A stretch of 64,000 bases of DNA from Allium sativum (lineage: Eukaryota > Streptophyta > Magnoliopsida > Asparagales > Amaryllidaceae), in contig CM060926.1 of NCBI GenBank assembly GCA_030737875.1, forward strand, positions 317,104,922 through 317,168,921. The letters run 5' to 3'. The translations under genes and the position numbers were made by a program. Each line of letters opens with the position of its first letter. The first letter of the stretch is position 1. Of the stretch, positions 1 to 11,299 are shown piece after piece. The notes below the pieces were generated by a model that worked only from the letters and a program-made list of their open reading frames with translations, was not told the origin of the DNA and did no database searches.

Positions 1-97
1 TTGGCCAATCCTTTCTGTTATGGGAAAAGGCCCTACAAATCTTAGTGCCAATTTCCCTACAGATTCAAAGCAAACTACATTCCTCAAAGGTGATATC

Positions 98-889
98 TTA
101 ATAAAAGTGAATATTAGGCACACATACCTATTACAAAACTTAATTAGGTTCACATCCGGTGATAAACTTATTATAAATTAGGTCCTTATTTTTCAAAACT
201 TGATCAAATAATAAATTAAAAAAATAAAAAAAATTACGTAAATTAATATTAAAATAAATTATGTAGTCGAAAAAATATCAGTCCAAAAAATATCAAAAAA
301 CACGGCGAAAACAAGAAAACAGCGCAAGCGAAAAAGTGCAGTTAAATGAATAATATTATGCACATTTATGAATTTTCTTTCATACATATGTGCATGTATT
401 CCATTTTTTGCATCCATGTTGATTTACTTGCATATTTCAGTGCAATTATAGCATATAAATGTGCAATAGTTCATCCCAGTGCAACTTAGTTCATTTTTAT
501 TTGCATTCAAGCGTGCAAATAAAATAGAAAACATGCACGCATGTGTGCAACCTATTTGTAGGCAAAATTTTAGCTGAATTTCCTTTATGTAATAGTTGCA
601 TACATGTGTGCAACTTTTGGCAATAGTTGCATACTTGTACGCTACTTTTTTTTATTTAGCGTGGACTCCTGGGATTATTTCCAGATTTTTGAACTTTTTT
701 TTACTGCATGCCGCATATTTTTCTGCCCAGAATTGAAGGAGGCATAACCAAAAAAGGAGGAGGCGGAAGCTAAAAAGTAGATGGCTGCAATTCAAAAACA
801 GGGACCGGGTTTGAAGAAAAACATGGGAGGGACGTGGAAAGTATGTGAAATTGTAATAGGGACCTGTAAAAAACGCACCCTTAATAAAA
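98..889. repeat. 9-bp target-site duplications flanking the MULE-like element
   Basis: TTAATAAAA is present at 98-106 and again at 881-889, directly outside the inserted segment 107-880. Nine base-pairs is the usual duplication length for Mutator-like elements (hAT elements make 8, LTR elements about 5). Confidence 0.8.
107..880. mobile_element. Non-autonomous MULE-like DNA transposon (774 bp) inserted in the Z integrase
   Basis: The segment separates two halves of the Z integrase tail and is bounded by a perfect 9-bp direct repeat. Its ends are imperfect inverted repeats of about 30 bp (107-136 against the reverse complement of 851-880): 18 of 30 positions match without gaps, and the innermost ten (cctattacaa) match perfectly. 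The terminal base on both ends is G, as in many Mutator-like elements. No transposase frame is visible, so it would be a non-autonomous deletion derivative. The interior (about 340-650) is unusually rich in TGCA-containing words and carries an imperfect tandem copy of an approximately 31-bp sequence around 586-648. A hAT origin is less likely because of the 9-bp duplication. Confidence 0.72.
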
Positions 890-1894
890 ACCATGTCTCC
901 CACATCAAACTCAATGTCATTCCTTCTCTTATCTGCGTAGGACTTCTGCTTGTCCTGAGCTGTCTTCATGCTCCTTCTAATAAGGTCAATCTTTTCTGAA
1001 GTTTCTTTAACCATATCCAGTCCAAGTAGAAGTCTTTTTGTAGATTCCCACTAACAAGTCGGCGATCTACAGGGTCGTCCGTATAATGCTTCGAAGGTTG
1101 TCATACCAATACTAGCTTAATAATTGTTTTTTAGGCGTACTCTACTAAAGGAAGATGCTAGTCCTAAGTCCCTCCGAAGTCTAGGATACATAGCCTTAAA
1201 TGGTCCTCAAAAACTTTAATCACCCTTTCTAATTATCCATCGGTCTGAGGATGATAAGCGGTGCTCAAACACAACCATGTACCTAATGCTTCTTGCAAGC
1301 TTCTCCAAAAGTCACTGGTGAAAATGGGGTCACGATCACTTACGATACTAGAAGGTACTCCATGAAGACTGACTATCTCATGAACGTAAATTACTGCCAA
1401 CCATGTTGTCGTCCTCTTACTCTTAACCAGAATGAAATGAGCGCTCTTAGTAAGTCTGTCCACCATAACTCAAATACTAGTGTTGCCTTTCCTTGATCTA
1501 GGCAAACCATCAATGAAATCCACCGAGACGTTCTCCCACTCCCACTGTAGAACCTCCAAAGGATGAAGTAACCCATCAGGCTTCCTTTGCTCAACTTTGA
1601 CTTGCTGGCGAACTAAACATCGAGAAACAAACTCCGCCACATCTTTCCTCATTCCAGCCCAAAAAAACTCCTCTTTATATCTCTATACATCTTATCACTG
1701 CCTGGCTGAATAGTCATCCTAGAATGATAAGCTTCCTCAAGGACTATCTTTAACAAACTCCCAACTCGGGGAACACAAAACCTTTCATCTCGTCGTAACC
1801 ATCCTCTAACGTCCGTGAAATATCTACTGAGGTGACTAGAAGTCTCCCCTCTACTGAGCCTATCCAAGATGTATGAAATCTGTGGATCCTCTCT

Positions 1895-3293
1895 CTATGA
1901 GGTTCCTATCTGATCCAAAAGAGTAGGTAGCACCTCTAGTGATGCCAATAAAGCAGGTATAAACTCGGTGGAGGGTCTAAAATCAAAAGTTGATGTAAAC
2001 TCCAATCTTTTTCTCTCTATAAACAGAGGACTTAAGGCCATCCTCTGCCTACACAATGCGTCTGCCACCACATTACCCTTTCCAGGGGTATAAGCAATCT
2101 CAAAGTCGTAGGACGCTAGGAACTCCATCCACCTTTTTTGCCTTAAATTAAGATCCTTCTGTGAGAACAAGTACTTGAGAGATTTATGATCAGTGTACAA
2201 CTCAAATTTCTCTCCAAGCAAATAATGACGCCATGTCTTAAGCGCAAATACTATGGCAGCCAACTCTAGGTCAAGGATAGGGTAGTTTTTCTCATGAACT
2301 CTTAACTGTCTAACTACATAACATACTACCCTTCCCTCTTGCATCAGAACCGCACAAAGCCCTTTACCACATGCATCATTGTATACTGTGAATACTTTGT
2401 TCCCATTAGGCAAAGTCAAGATTGGGGCTGTTGTCAGAGCCTTCTTTAATCGCCGAAAAGCATTGTCACAATCTATGTCCCAAGAAAATGTTAGATTTTT
2501 CTTTGTCAGTCTGGTGAGTGGGGAAGATATCTTTGCAAAGTCCTTAATGAACTTCCTATAACAGCCCGCTAATCCAAGAAAAATTCTCACCTCCGTTGCA
2601 TTCTTTGGGATCTTCCAATCTTGAACTGCAACCACCTTCGCGGGATCCACTTCTATCCCATCTTTAGAGACCATATGCCTAGAAATCATACTTCTTTTCT
2701 GTAAAAATGAAATTTAGAGGACTTCGCCTTAAGCTTGTGCGCATGGAGAGTTTTATCTCGCTTAAATGTTGGGCATGCTTTTCCTTGCTTTTCGAGAAAA
2801 TCAAGATGTCATCAACAAAGACCACAACGAACTTATTTAGATACTCCCGAAACACTCTACTCATCAGATCAACAAAATAGGTGGGTGCATTAGTCAACCC
2901 AAAAGGCATAACGAGCCACTCGAAGAAACCATCTGGAGTCCTAAAAGTTGCCTTGTCTATACTATCCTCGGCCACCCTCAACTAATGAAACCACGTGTCC
3001 AGGTCTAACTGAGAGAAAACAGATGCACAAACAAGTTGGTCAAACAAATCATCTATCCTTGGAAGTGGGTGCCTATTCTTCTTGGTGAGTTTATTGAACT
3101 CTTTATAGTCCACACATAAGCGAAGCGAACCATCCGCCTTAGTTGCGAATACTACTAGAGCACCCCATTCAGATATTCTTCGCCTAATAAACCCTTTCTG
3201 AAGTAGACTCCCTACTTGCTTGCTGAGCTTCCTCCTTTCTCTTAGAGCCGTATGACGCACAGGAAATGCAACTGGCTTTACATTGTCCACCAA
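1895..3293 (-). pseudogene. Z reverse transcriptase and RNase H
   Basis: RT starts in the frame 3293-2982 ([11 protein letters not shown], then FSQLDLDTW, the region of the first catalytic Asp) and is cut by a stop. It continues at 2981-2679 with MPFGLTNAPTYF and the active-site box FVDD (VVVFVDDILIFSKS; the usual form is YVDD or YIDD). Another frameshift leads to the long frame 2689-1895, which carries the RT connection, the RNase H domain ([13 protein letters not shown], the stretch around [30 protein letters not shown]) and its end ([16 protein letters not shown]). The 264-codon frame is the best-preserved coding segment in the window. The enzyme would copy element RNA into DNA and degrade the template; this copy cannot make a full protein. 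Confidence 0.93.
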
Positions 3294-3340
3294 GTATATA
3301 TAAAAATCAATATCGTGCCTCAGAGTAAACCTCGAAGCTT

Positions 3341-3800
3341 CTAAAAAACATCAGGATATTCACAGACTATTGGTATAGATAGTAAATCATCGATAGATGC
3401 ATCAAGCGACTCTAGGAAACTAAGCATGATAGACCCCTTAAGGTCAAAAAAAATCTCAAGGGTCCTCTCATGGCAAGTCAAAAGTCTAACGACCCTCCTC
3501 TCACAATGGAGAATGACACCATACATGACTAGCCAATCCATCCCTAGAATCAAACCATAGCCAACGAAGCCAAGCACATATGCATCGCACTAAAACTCGA
3601 TGCCCAACACAGATATTCTTAAACCCTGACAAATCATTGACAAATGAGTCGTACCCCCATGGGGTTTGAGACAATAACGGGATCCAAAACCATATTAGTA
3701 CTATGGTGTAGAGACTCAACCACATAATCAGATATATATGAATGCGAAGCTCCCAAATCAAAAAGAGTTATAATAGGATTGATTGAAAAGAGAAATCAAA
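3341..3800 (-). pseudogene. Z aspartic protease, frameshifted
   Basis: At about 3780-3740 one frame reads LFDLGASHSYIS, the position of the retropepsin active site; the usual D-S/T-G is D-L-G here, a change explained by a single C-to-T. Downstream the frame shifts and the segment 3577-3341 reads ILGMDWLVMYGVILHC, the conserved second half of the Ty3/gypsy protease (GMDWL). The enzyme would process Gag-Pol. Changed active site plus frameshift make it non-functional. It sits between the gag zinc-knuckle region and RT as expected. Confidence 0.85.
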
Positions 3801-4810
3801 CCTTCAATGGAAACTTTCCTACCTCTGTCTGGTGCACCGACCAAGAGATCATGCACTTGTCCTCTAGAAGATCCCGCCCTTTGGCCTTGTCCTTACTTCT
3901 TCAATCACTCCTTAGAAAAGCATCCGATTTCTCCACAATTGAAATAAGCATTCTTCTTTCTTTTGCAGTTCTTGATCATGTGACCTTCGCGTCCGTAATT
4001 CTGTCACTTCCTCTTATCTCTAGCCTTGCCGTCCTTTCTTCCCTTCTTTTTTTTTGTCCTTTTTTAGGACACACTTTATTATTTTGTGTTTCCTCAGCCT
4101 TAGCTTCTTTCTTTTCACCTTTATCTTCTCATGCATCAATGTCATATCAACAAGTTTCTCAAAAGTTACTCCGATCGAAATGTGAGACATAACCAACCCA
4201 TGGAGGGGTTAATCAATCCTCTAGCAAACCTCAAAACTTTCTTGTGCGGGGTATTCACTAGCTCCAAACCAAACTTCTCCAATTGGTTAAACTTATTAAC
4301 ATACTCTTTCACAGACATGGCTCCTTGCTTAAGTGCCAAAAACCTTTCCACTTGCATACTTTTCTCGGGTTGGGAAAGAAACTTCATTTCAAATCTCTGA
4401 TGGAAATCATCCGAAGTCTCCACTGGGCGTCCCTCCTGTGTCACTTCCACCAAAACGACCTCATCCTTCAGCTGCCAAATGGCTAACTGAATCTTCCAAC
4501 GACCGTCAACTTTGAAAATTCCAAACAAATCCTTTGTCTTTTTAAGCCAATTCCTTGCTTCTATATAAGCCTCAGTTCCTCGGAATGGCTTTCCACCCAT
4601 AACACAGAAATATTTGCATATCTTAGAGAAATTTTCAGCACGTGGAGGAGGAGGAGAAACGGGTGTAGCTAGGGGAGGAACGTCTGCTTGACCACTGATA
4701 GGCGTCGTGGCATCAAGATACCTACGGAACCAACCCGGTATCGTAACGCCCTCATGAATACTAGGTTCCCCAGACATGCTGAAAAGAAAAGGAAAAAGTG
4801 ATTCAAACAA
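3801..4810 (-). pseudogene. Z gag: capsid domain and decayed zinc knuckle
   Basis: The frame 4810-4166 starts with an ATG 133 bp inside the primer-binding site, has a proline-rich N-terminus and then a Retrotrans_gag capsid domain (EARNWLKKTKDLF, AIWQLKDEV, FHQRFEMKFLSQPEKS, ALKQGAMSVKEYVNKFNQL, KVLRFARGL). Beyond its stop, around 4010-3940, another frame holds a residual CCHC-like knuckle (GREGHMIKNC) whose first cysteine codon has become a stop. Gag would form the virus-like particle and bind RNA. The opposite-strand frames at 3779-4515 are shadows of this gene. Confidence 0.88.
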
Positions 4811-4942
4811 AGAATCGAAAGATATTACATATGAGTATGGGGAATATGTTTTTCAAAACAGACTTTTCTTTTGAAAATGCTTTCTTTTTAAAACCTTCTT
4901 GAAAACAATTTTCAAAATCTTTTATCCGATCTGGTAATCTTC

Positions 4943-4955
4943 AGCTCTGATACCA
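4943..4955 (-). other. Z primer-binding site, initiator tRNA-Met
   Basis: On the minus strand the sequence TGGTATCAGAGCT lies two bases inside the 5' LTR. It is the standard plant complement of the 3' end of initiator tRNA-Met and fixes both the direction of the element and the inner LTR border at 4958. Confidence 0.9.
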
Positions 4956-4957
4956 AG

Positions 4958-7732
4958 TGTGACACCCCATATCTATTAATGTCACTTATAAAGAGAATGC
5001 ATTAAGTTTCCTGAAGCGTAATAGATAAATAGAAACAGAAATATTACAAGACATGTATAAAATAACATTGGAATTTAAAATTTTATTGAGCAGAAAACAT
5101 CGTGGTTCAAAACATGGTTACATCATGAGTCTGAAATGCATAAAACCCAGTACATCAACTTAAAACTTCTGTCTTGAACTAAAATCATCAGAGTACAATA
5201 AATAAAGAAGCATAATCCCCAAAATATAGCCATAGTAGAGATGATATGAAATCAAGCAGTACATCTAAGCAGCTCCAAGAAAAAGGAAAGAAGAAACATG
5301 ATCAAGCTTGAGTATTCCCACCCTGAGAACCTAGGGGGAACGAAAGAGAAAGAAGAGGAAACAAAATGGGTCAGACACAAAGTCTAGTGAGTCTAGTTAC
5401 TTTTAGCATATAAATAAATAAAAGCATCATGACAGGTATATAAGTTGGAGAGAGATAACAGTGTCATATGACATGTATAACAAGGTAAACAGGATAAATT
5501 GAACAGAACATGCATTACGCTTCTCTAATAATTTTTTCTACACCAATACTAGTATCATGTGAACAAGATGATCCCCAAAAAGTGTCATATGGCGTACTTC
5601 TAATGAGTGGTTTTACCCCATACAATAACAGGAAGCCTAACTGAACTTATCGGTGTTACCCATAAGGATAATAACGGACTCCTAAACAAGCGAGACTAGA
5701 TGTACCCTAATTACTACCCTTATCGATCGGCTCCCTAACTCCGTGATACCCTGTGCTGGCCCTACAGTAAGATGTATCACTTCCTAAAGTGGAAACCCTT
5801 CATTTCCAGGATGTGCACAACCATATCTATTAATGCCACAACGTCATATCTTCCCGAGCAGGCGGACCCATGCATGCATATGAGCCCGATGGAATGCACC
5901 GTCAGACACCTTTTCCCAAGTGACCTCATATAATCAGCTTAGTAAGCATGCCCTGACTCCGACCTAGTTCAGAATACTCGTTTGATACTTATATGGGTTA
6001 TTTACTGAATGGATCCCACACATACCGGATGATACAAGCTTCCCCCTAGGCTTGCATCCCCACTACTAGGATTTCAACAGGTTATGCCTACCAGTGTAAT
6101 AAGATTGCATAACCCCACGGGTTAAGTTTGTGGGCTTATATATATAAATATTACCCACCACCCCAAGATTTACCTAACCCTCCCACTGATTCAAGCAAGT
6201 TTACTTAACCCCTGCTCAAGTTAACATATTTGTGTAATCCCTATGGATTCAAACAAGTTAAGTATTACAAGTTCATTGCCATTTATTCACTTATAGTTAT
6301 AATGCGCTAGACCTACCATATTTAGTCTACCACTTGTAGACGTTGGATATGTCGATCGGGTCCGGGCAGACTTCTTTCACAAGTCGGACTTAACCTCGTA
6401 TCTTAGCACCGTCACGTGTTTATGCACTTAGGCCCCTCACATTAGATTTACCACTTGTGGATGAAGGATATGCTGGTCGGGTCTGACCAGGCTAATACAA
6501 CAAGTGAAATATAACCTCGTGTCTAAACGCGGCTATAGTTTGTAATTACTGTAAATCAAGGCATTTTCATTATTAACCAATTTTTTTGTTCATTATGACC
6601 AAATCCCTGTCCGATCCACGATACAAGTTATGCCTAAATTTAGATAAGGATCAAGATTATACCCCAAATCCCAAGTTTTGGCTCAAGGTTCAAATTATGC
6701 CCAAAATTCTCAATCATGTTTCAATAAAGAATTATGCCCCAAATTAATCATTCCCAATTTCGTGCGTTCGTGTATTTCAGTGATAGGCCTAGGCTCGAAG
6801 GCAGACTGGCTATAATAAAAAAAGGGAAAAGGGGGAAGAAGAGAATAAGAATAGACATGATAAATAAAACTGGCATATGATGATAGAATTGGTCATACTA
6901 ACAGAATAGGCATAGTGACGTGACTAGGTAAACTAACATAATAGGCATAAGGTGACATGATGAACAGAATAGGGATATCATAAACAGGCATGATGAGATC
7001 TAAATAGTGAATTAGATATACAAATAATGACAGAACTGATATGATTCAAATAGTCACAGGCTTAGATCCAATTCATAGACAAGTCAGGATAACTTTTAAG
7101 TGTTTACATCTAAAAATAACATAGATTCACTGTGATTGGATCTAAGAAATAGAAGAATGATTGCAGATGTTGAATCACAAATCGTTGAATATGTATAACT
7201 TGTTTGTTGAAGAAGAAGTAGGCTAGGTCTAACTAGGTTGGAGCAGCACCTTGTTTTCGCCATTGAATTAGACGAATAAAACAATGGCATTAAGGTCCTA
7301 TTTGTAGCCAAGCGCAACGAATCTGGTCAAAAAACAAGTCCACATATGTTGAACTGAATCTGCCTCGGATCTGGGGGGTGTCGACACTCCTGTTGTGGTG
7401 TCGACCTATGGGTCAACACCCCTAGGGTGGGGTCGACCCCCAATGGGCCGATTTCCCAACCTAGCCCGCGTCTCTAAATTTGAACTGATTTTGAATTCTG
7501 CAATGGTTTTAAATTGTTATATATATATCTATATATAATTCTCTTATTTGTATACAAACTTAAAACCTTAATATCTTCTGCATACGGTGTTCGTACGCAA
7601 ACTTGGTATCTATCTTAAGCAGAATTCTGAGAAGAATGCAATGGCACAGTCCATTTTACTTAATTCCCAATATTTAATTAAGTATTCTTTTGTTTATCAT
7701 CTTAATGTGTTATAAAATTATGGGGTGTTACA
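4958..7732 (-). repeat. Z 5' LTR (about 2.78 kb)
   Basis: The LTR runs from TGTGACACCCC at 4958 to GGGGTGTTACA at 7732; its ends are 11-bp near-perfect inverted repeats starting TG and ending CA. It has no coding capacity. Noteworthy inside are two diverged copies of a hairpin unit (6306-6535), also found in the LTRs of element A, and three GTCGAC-containing words in 7379-7440, near the start of the LTR in its own orientation. An AT-dense stretch at about 7515-7545 is a candidate TATA region for minus-strand transcription, but I cannot choose a single box. Confidence 0.87.
6306..6535 (-). repeat. Two copies of a ~118-bp hairpin unit in the Z LTR
   Basis: Copies at 6320-6392 and 6442-6513 share the word ACCACTTGT(A/G)GA, a region like GGTCGGGTC, then CACAAGT and TTAACCTCGT or TATAACCTCGT. 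The outer words can pair (TTAAG..ACCACTTGTGG with CCACAAG..CTTAA) to make a long imperfect stem. The unit spacing is close to 118-122 bp. The same unit lies at 11300, 11418 and 54218 in element A. Confidence 0.65.
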
Positions 7733-8919
7733 TTGTTACACTCAAGTAAATCAGACAAATTCATACAAATTGCGCATGAAACGTACAAACGACAATATAA
7801 TTATACCATGTAATGATGTGATTCCTAGTTGACCATTGAGAATGAGTCCCAGTTCATTTAGAAAGCAGAGCGGAAGCTATGATTTTTATAGGGTTAGGGT
7901 TCGACGATTTTCCAAGAAAGGGAAGAGAAGCCCTAAGCAGACAATGAATTGAAAGAATAACACAGGGTTACAGGCTTATGGTGGAGTAATTGAGAGGGAA
8001 TACCAGTGATTCTTTGGGGAAGAGAAGGGCACGGGGTGGAGTAAGGCAGAAGGGAAAGGCGAAGATTCGGGGAGGATATTGGGAAGGAGAAGAGGAAAAC
8101 CGAATAGGAGTAGGAGGCGGTTCAGATGTAATTTGGAGTAGAATTCTTTCTGAACATGTAGGAGGTCGGGATGTAGAAGTGGTACAACGCATAGAAGAGA
8201 GTCAGTTCGGTTTTATTAAGGGATAAAAATTTAGATGCTTATCAAAGCTTGGTTGTAAACTCAGTAATTATAATATAATATAGATTTTAAAATCAGAAAA
8301 TGAAGTATTATACAATTTAAATTAAACTATTAAATGAAATTTTTTAATATTTTAAAGTTTAATTTTTTTGATTATTTTGTGTCAAACAATAGTTAGTTTT
8401 ATAAACTTTATGATTTACTTCAAATTTATTCTAGATGATTTCAAATTTTCGAATACTTCGAAATATAAAATAAAATTATCAACTATAATTATAAAATATA
8501 AGTATCAACTATAATTATCAGCTGTAATTATTAAATACAATTATTTAAAATTAATTGTTGAATACTAGATACGATTTCATAAGTGTAAATTTTATTATTA
8601 TTATTAAATAATTATTATAATAAACCAATTTTTTCATTATTTAGGGGAAAATTATAAAAAGAACAATTTAAAATTTGGTATTTAGCGTAAAATATAATGG
8701 CATACTGACTGAAATTTGGGATGAAAGCAGAGGACTTAATTAAAAATTTAAAATTTACATTGGTTATCAGCAAAGATTATTTTGTTAATTCGAGATAAGA
8801 AATGATTATAAGTTATTTATTATGGAACGAAAATTATTATTTATTATTACTTATAAATCATTAATTAGAACAAATTAATTATTAATTATTGAACATGTTA
8901 ATAATTATTAAAAAAATAA
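7733..8919. other. Intervening DNA with a doubtful gene-leader fragment
   Basis: Outside the Z LTR no transposon protein is seen. The GC-richer patch 7860-8220 is open on the minus strand from 8192 to 7968 (74 codons, Pro/Ser/Arg-rich) and on the plus strand from 7990 to 8226 (78 codons, Gly/Arg-rich). Just beyond, at about 7890-7910, the minus strand has a telo-box-like AACCCTAACCCTATAAAA. That composition resembles a plant gene promoter/leader, but there is no recognisable domain and no conserved exon structure. I would not call a gene. From 8230 to 8919 it is very AT-rich with no further feature. Confidence 0.3.
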
Positions 8920-9244
8920 CACTAAAATATATCTTTGAAAAAGAATAAAAACTTCTCTTACAAAAATGTTGGAATTCTGCTGCAAAATAGGATTAGTAAA
9001 TATTCGTTGGTATTTTGACTGGATTTGCAGCAGAAAATAGCAGCAGAAATTTTCTGAAAATAATTTGATGCAATTTGCAATGGTTTAGTGAGGGATGACA
9101 GAAGACGACGGTAATAAATAAAAGAAAAAAAATTGAAAAAATAAAAGACTATCCCTTGCAGATCACATGGAAATTCGTCGCAAATTAGCTACAAAAATAT
9201 ACGCTTTTAAATATATGACGCTAAATCAATGTTTTCTTATAGTG
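8920..9244. mobile_element. Possible CACTA-type MITE (about 325 bp)
   Basis: The right end reads, as reverse complement, CACTATAAGAAAACATTG, very like the CACTACAAGAAAA end of plant En/Spm elements. The left end begins CACTAAAATA, matching only the first five bases well. Flanking trinucleotides are taa and tag, an imperfect 3-bp duplication. There is no coding capacity. The right terminus is the persuasive part; the left boundary may be wrong. Confidence 0.25.
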
Positions 9245-9814
9245 TAGATTATACTAGTAATTTAATTTAATTAAATAAATTAGATTTATATATTTAGGAA
9301 AAAATATCAGGGAAATTCCAAATAAATATAGGTTGATAATTTAAAATTCTGTAACCAGTGTATATATATGCTTATGGCATAAGTAATTGATGTTTTAGCA
9401 TTTAATTGTATTTATGATTTGCATTTAAACTCATGAGAATATAAAAGTACTTAAGGAAGAATAGATTACTTCATAGGAAAGGAAAACAAAAAGAGATATA
9501 AGTTAAATGTAAGTTACTCATTTAATTTGGTAAGATTGATAAGATAAAATTCATTTGAATATGAAAAATAATTAATTTGATATCATGTGTGTGTGTATTA
9601 AATTGTTATATATAGGTTAACAAGTGTTTTTTTACTTTAAAACTTACCTTCATAAGTCTTGTAAGCATAGAGTTAAAGTAAATAAGGAAGATATACATAA
9701 AGTAAATATCATTTTTACTTCACATAAAGTACATAAGAATATCATAGCTATAAATGCATAAGGATATGCATTTAGATATAATAGGAAAACTAGTATCATG
9801 GTCATTAATGGGTT
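9245..9814. other. AT-rich intervening DNA, nothing recognised
   Basis: This 570-bp stretch precedes element A. It shows no frame longer than about 60 codons with a recognisable product and no terminal repeats. Its right end, gattt at 9815-9819, is the left target duplication of element A. Confidence 0.5.
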
Positions 9815-11177
9815 GATTTTGTAACACCCCACACTTTTCTGAGCCTAAATTTCGACAAAAATCGAAACTCGAACACATCCAAGCACGAAGCGTATGTTTG
9901 GTACCTGCAAATAAATGAGCTTGAGTATAATCAGAGCACGATAAGACAACTCACAGTGGAAACAAAATAGAATAAACTAGTATTAAATCAAGTAACTACT
10001 TTATTAAAGTAAGTCACTCTACAAATACCGAGCATGAGAGAGAACGAGAACAGAAAGCCAAACCAAAACACTTGTGAGAACCCGAACTTCTCTAGAAAAC
10101 CTAGGGGGTTGTAATGAGGAGGGGTCAACAAGATTCTGGTGAACAGTAAATGTATAACACAAATTATAATACACAAATGTATCCAGCTTGGTTCAACACA
10201 AGATACATGCCTACCAAGGTTAGTGATTCTAGCCAAACCTTGTAAAAATTTACGCACGACTTTAATACTTATCTCAAAGTAAATGCCCCAAAATATGATA
10301 CCGAGATAGAATGTTTACGACTCTACTGCTCTTCCCAAAATAGAGGGAACTACTTACGGGCCTCTACTAGATAAGGCTTCCATCATTCATGCATATTACC
10401 TTGCCCCGTGTAAGGTGAGAGATGGTATTTTATTGCTCGCTGTACCATCTAGATGACCTTATTGGATAACGTCCTTAGTCGCTTGTATACTTCCCGTATG
10501 ATAGGTAGCCATATATGATGTTTTAGGTTTCCAGGGTTGGGTAGGCCCCACACACTCATGCTATTTAATGCCCCTAAACTGATAGACCTACTCCTAGATG
10601 GACTCTTCAACCCCAACCGATTAAGATCCATAAAGCAGAACATACACGAAGGTTATTAAGTTCGTACCCCATTAGCCTGTGGGCTACGTTACTAAGGCCT
10701 TCTTGCGTAGTTTCTCTTCACGGAAATACTATATGCATGCGATTTATCATCACGGGTTCCTTTGGTTAACCTATTAAGTCCAACTCTAACTTCTAATTAT
10801 AAGTTCTATATTAACTAACATAAATAAGGAAAGTTATATCCTCCTTACCCTAGGATATTTATTTATTTATTTCCCTAATTGGACTTAGTATTTAAACAAC
10901 AACCAATAACCATAAACCTCATTTATTTCATTTATTCCTATTCAAATATTTATTACCATTTATAACCATATGGGTCATATTTTGCTAAGGCAAACATCCA
11001 ATCTCTAATTTCCTTTTATTTACCATTGAATATAATTAAAGTCGTTTATGAGCCTAATGGTCATAATTTTCCTAAGGCATTAATTCACAATGGATATTCT
11101 TAACTTGTCAGTCCCGAAATACCTATTTGTTGTACGCCAATGACATTACTAATTTTGTTTATTTATTTATTATCTAT

Positions 11178-11230
<53 letters not shown>

Positions 11231-11276
11231 CTGTGTGTGTGTGTGTGTGCGCACGCGCACGCGTGTGTGTATATGT
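11178..11276. repeat. Compound (TA)n-(TG)n-(CG-rich) microsatellite
   Basis: About 100 bp of alternating purine-pyrimidine dinucleotides: TA repeats, then TG repeats with one interruption, then GCGCACGCGCACGCG, then TG again. Such tracts can adopt Z-DNA. The other LTR of element A has only a few TA units at the same place (54187-54197), so the expansion happened after insertion. Confidence 0.9.
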
Positions 11277-11299
11277 GTTTGTGCACCAGACCACTCACA

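Larger units (their letters stand above)
1..1870 (-). pseudogene. Z integrase (zinc finger, DDE core, C-terminal domain), broken and interrupted
   Basis: Reading leftward, 1867-1649 holds the N-terminal zinc-binding region (YHSRMTIQPGSDKMYRDIKR). The next piece, 1652-1470, has SVDFIDGLP with the first catalytic Asp; after a frameshift, 1466-1233 has VSDRDPIF with the second Asp and AYHPQTDG, followed by a stop and then ERVIK with the catalytic Glu. The segment 1014-881 gives the linker (QDKQKSYADKRR, VGDMVFIK). The frame is then cut by the MULE-like insertion and resumes at about 97-1 with GKLALRFVGPF and ITERIG, the conserved tail motif of gypsy integrases. Conceptual removal of the insert plus one 9-bp duplication leaves that junction in frame, so the insertion hit a readable gene. 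The gene continues off the left edge. Confidence 0.88.
1..7732 (-). mobile_element. Element Z: Ty3/gypsy (Tekay/Del-like chromovirus) retrotransposon, 3' end outside window
   Basis: On the minus strand the order is 5' LTR (7732-4958), primer-binding site, gag, protease, RT, RNase H, integrase; this PR-RT-RH-INT order is that of Ty3/gypsy elements. The 3' end of integrase and the 3' LTR lie to the left of base 1. Every domain carries stops or frameshifts, so the copy is dead. The 774-bp DNA element at 107-880 sits inside the integrase tail. The Tekay-like assignment rests on the initiator tRNA-Met primer-binding site, the LTR ends (TGTGACACCCC... / ...GGGGTGTTACA) and the integrase C-terminal motif; a chromodomain, if present, would lie outside the window. 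The base-pairs flanking the LTR at 7733-7737 (ttgtt) would be the target duplication, but its partner is not visible. Confidence 0.9.

Noticed and set aside
3779..4515. Plus-strand frames of up to 137 codons
   Set aside because: Antisense shadows of the Z gag, which has clear capsid motifs on the minus strand.
4943..4955. tRNA gene suggested by the tRNA-like word
   Set aside because: Only the 12-13 bases complementary to the tRNA 3' end are present; it is a primer-binding site. The same applies to 20420, 30715 and 52809.
7885..7912. Telomere-like GGGTTAGGG
   Set aside because: Only two partial units; at most a telo-box of a promoter, not an interstitial telomere.
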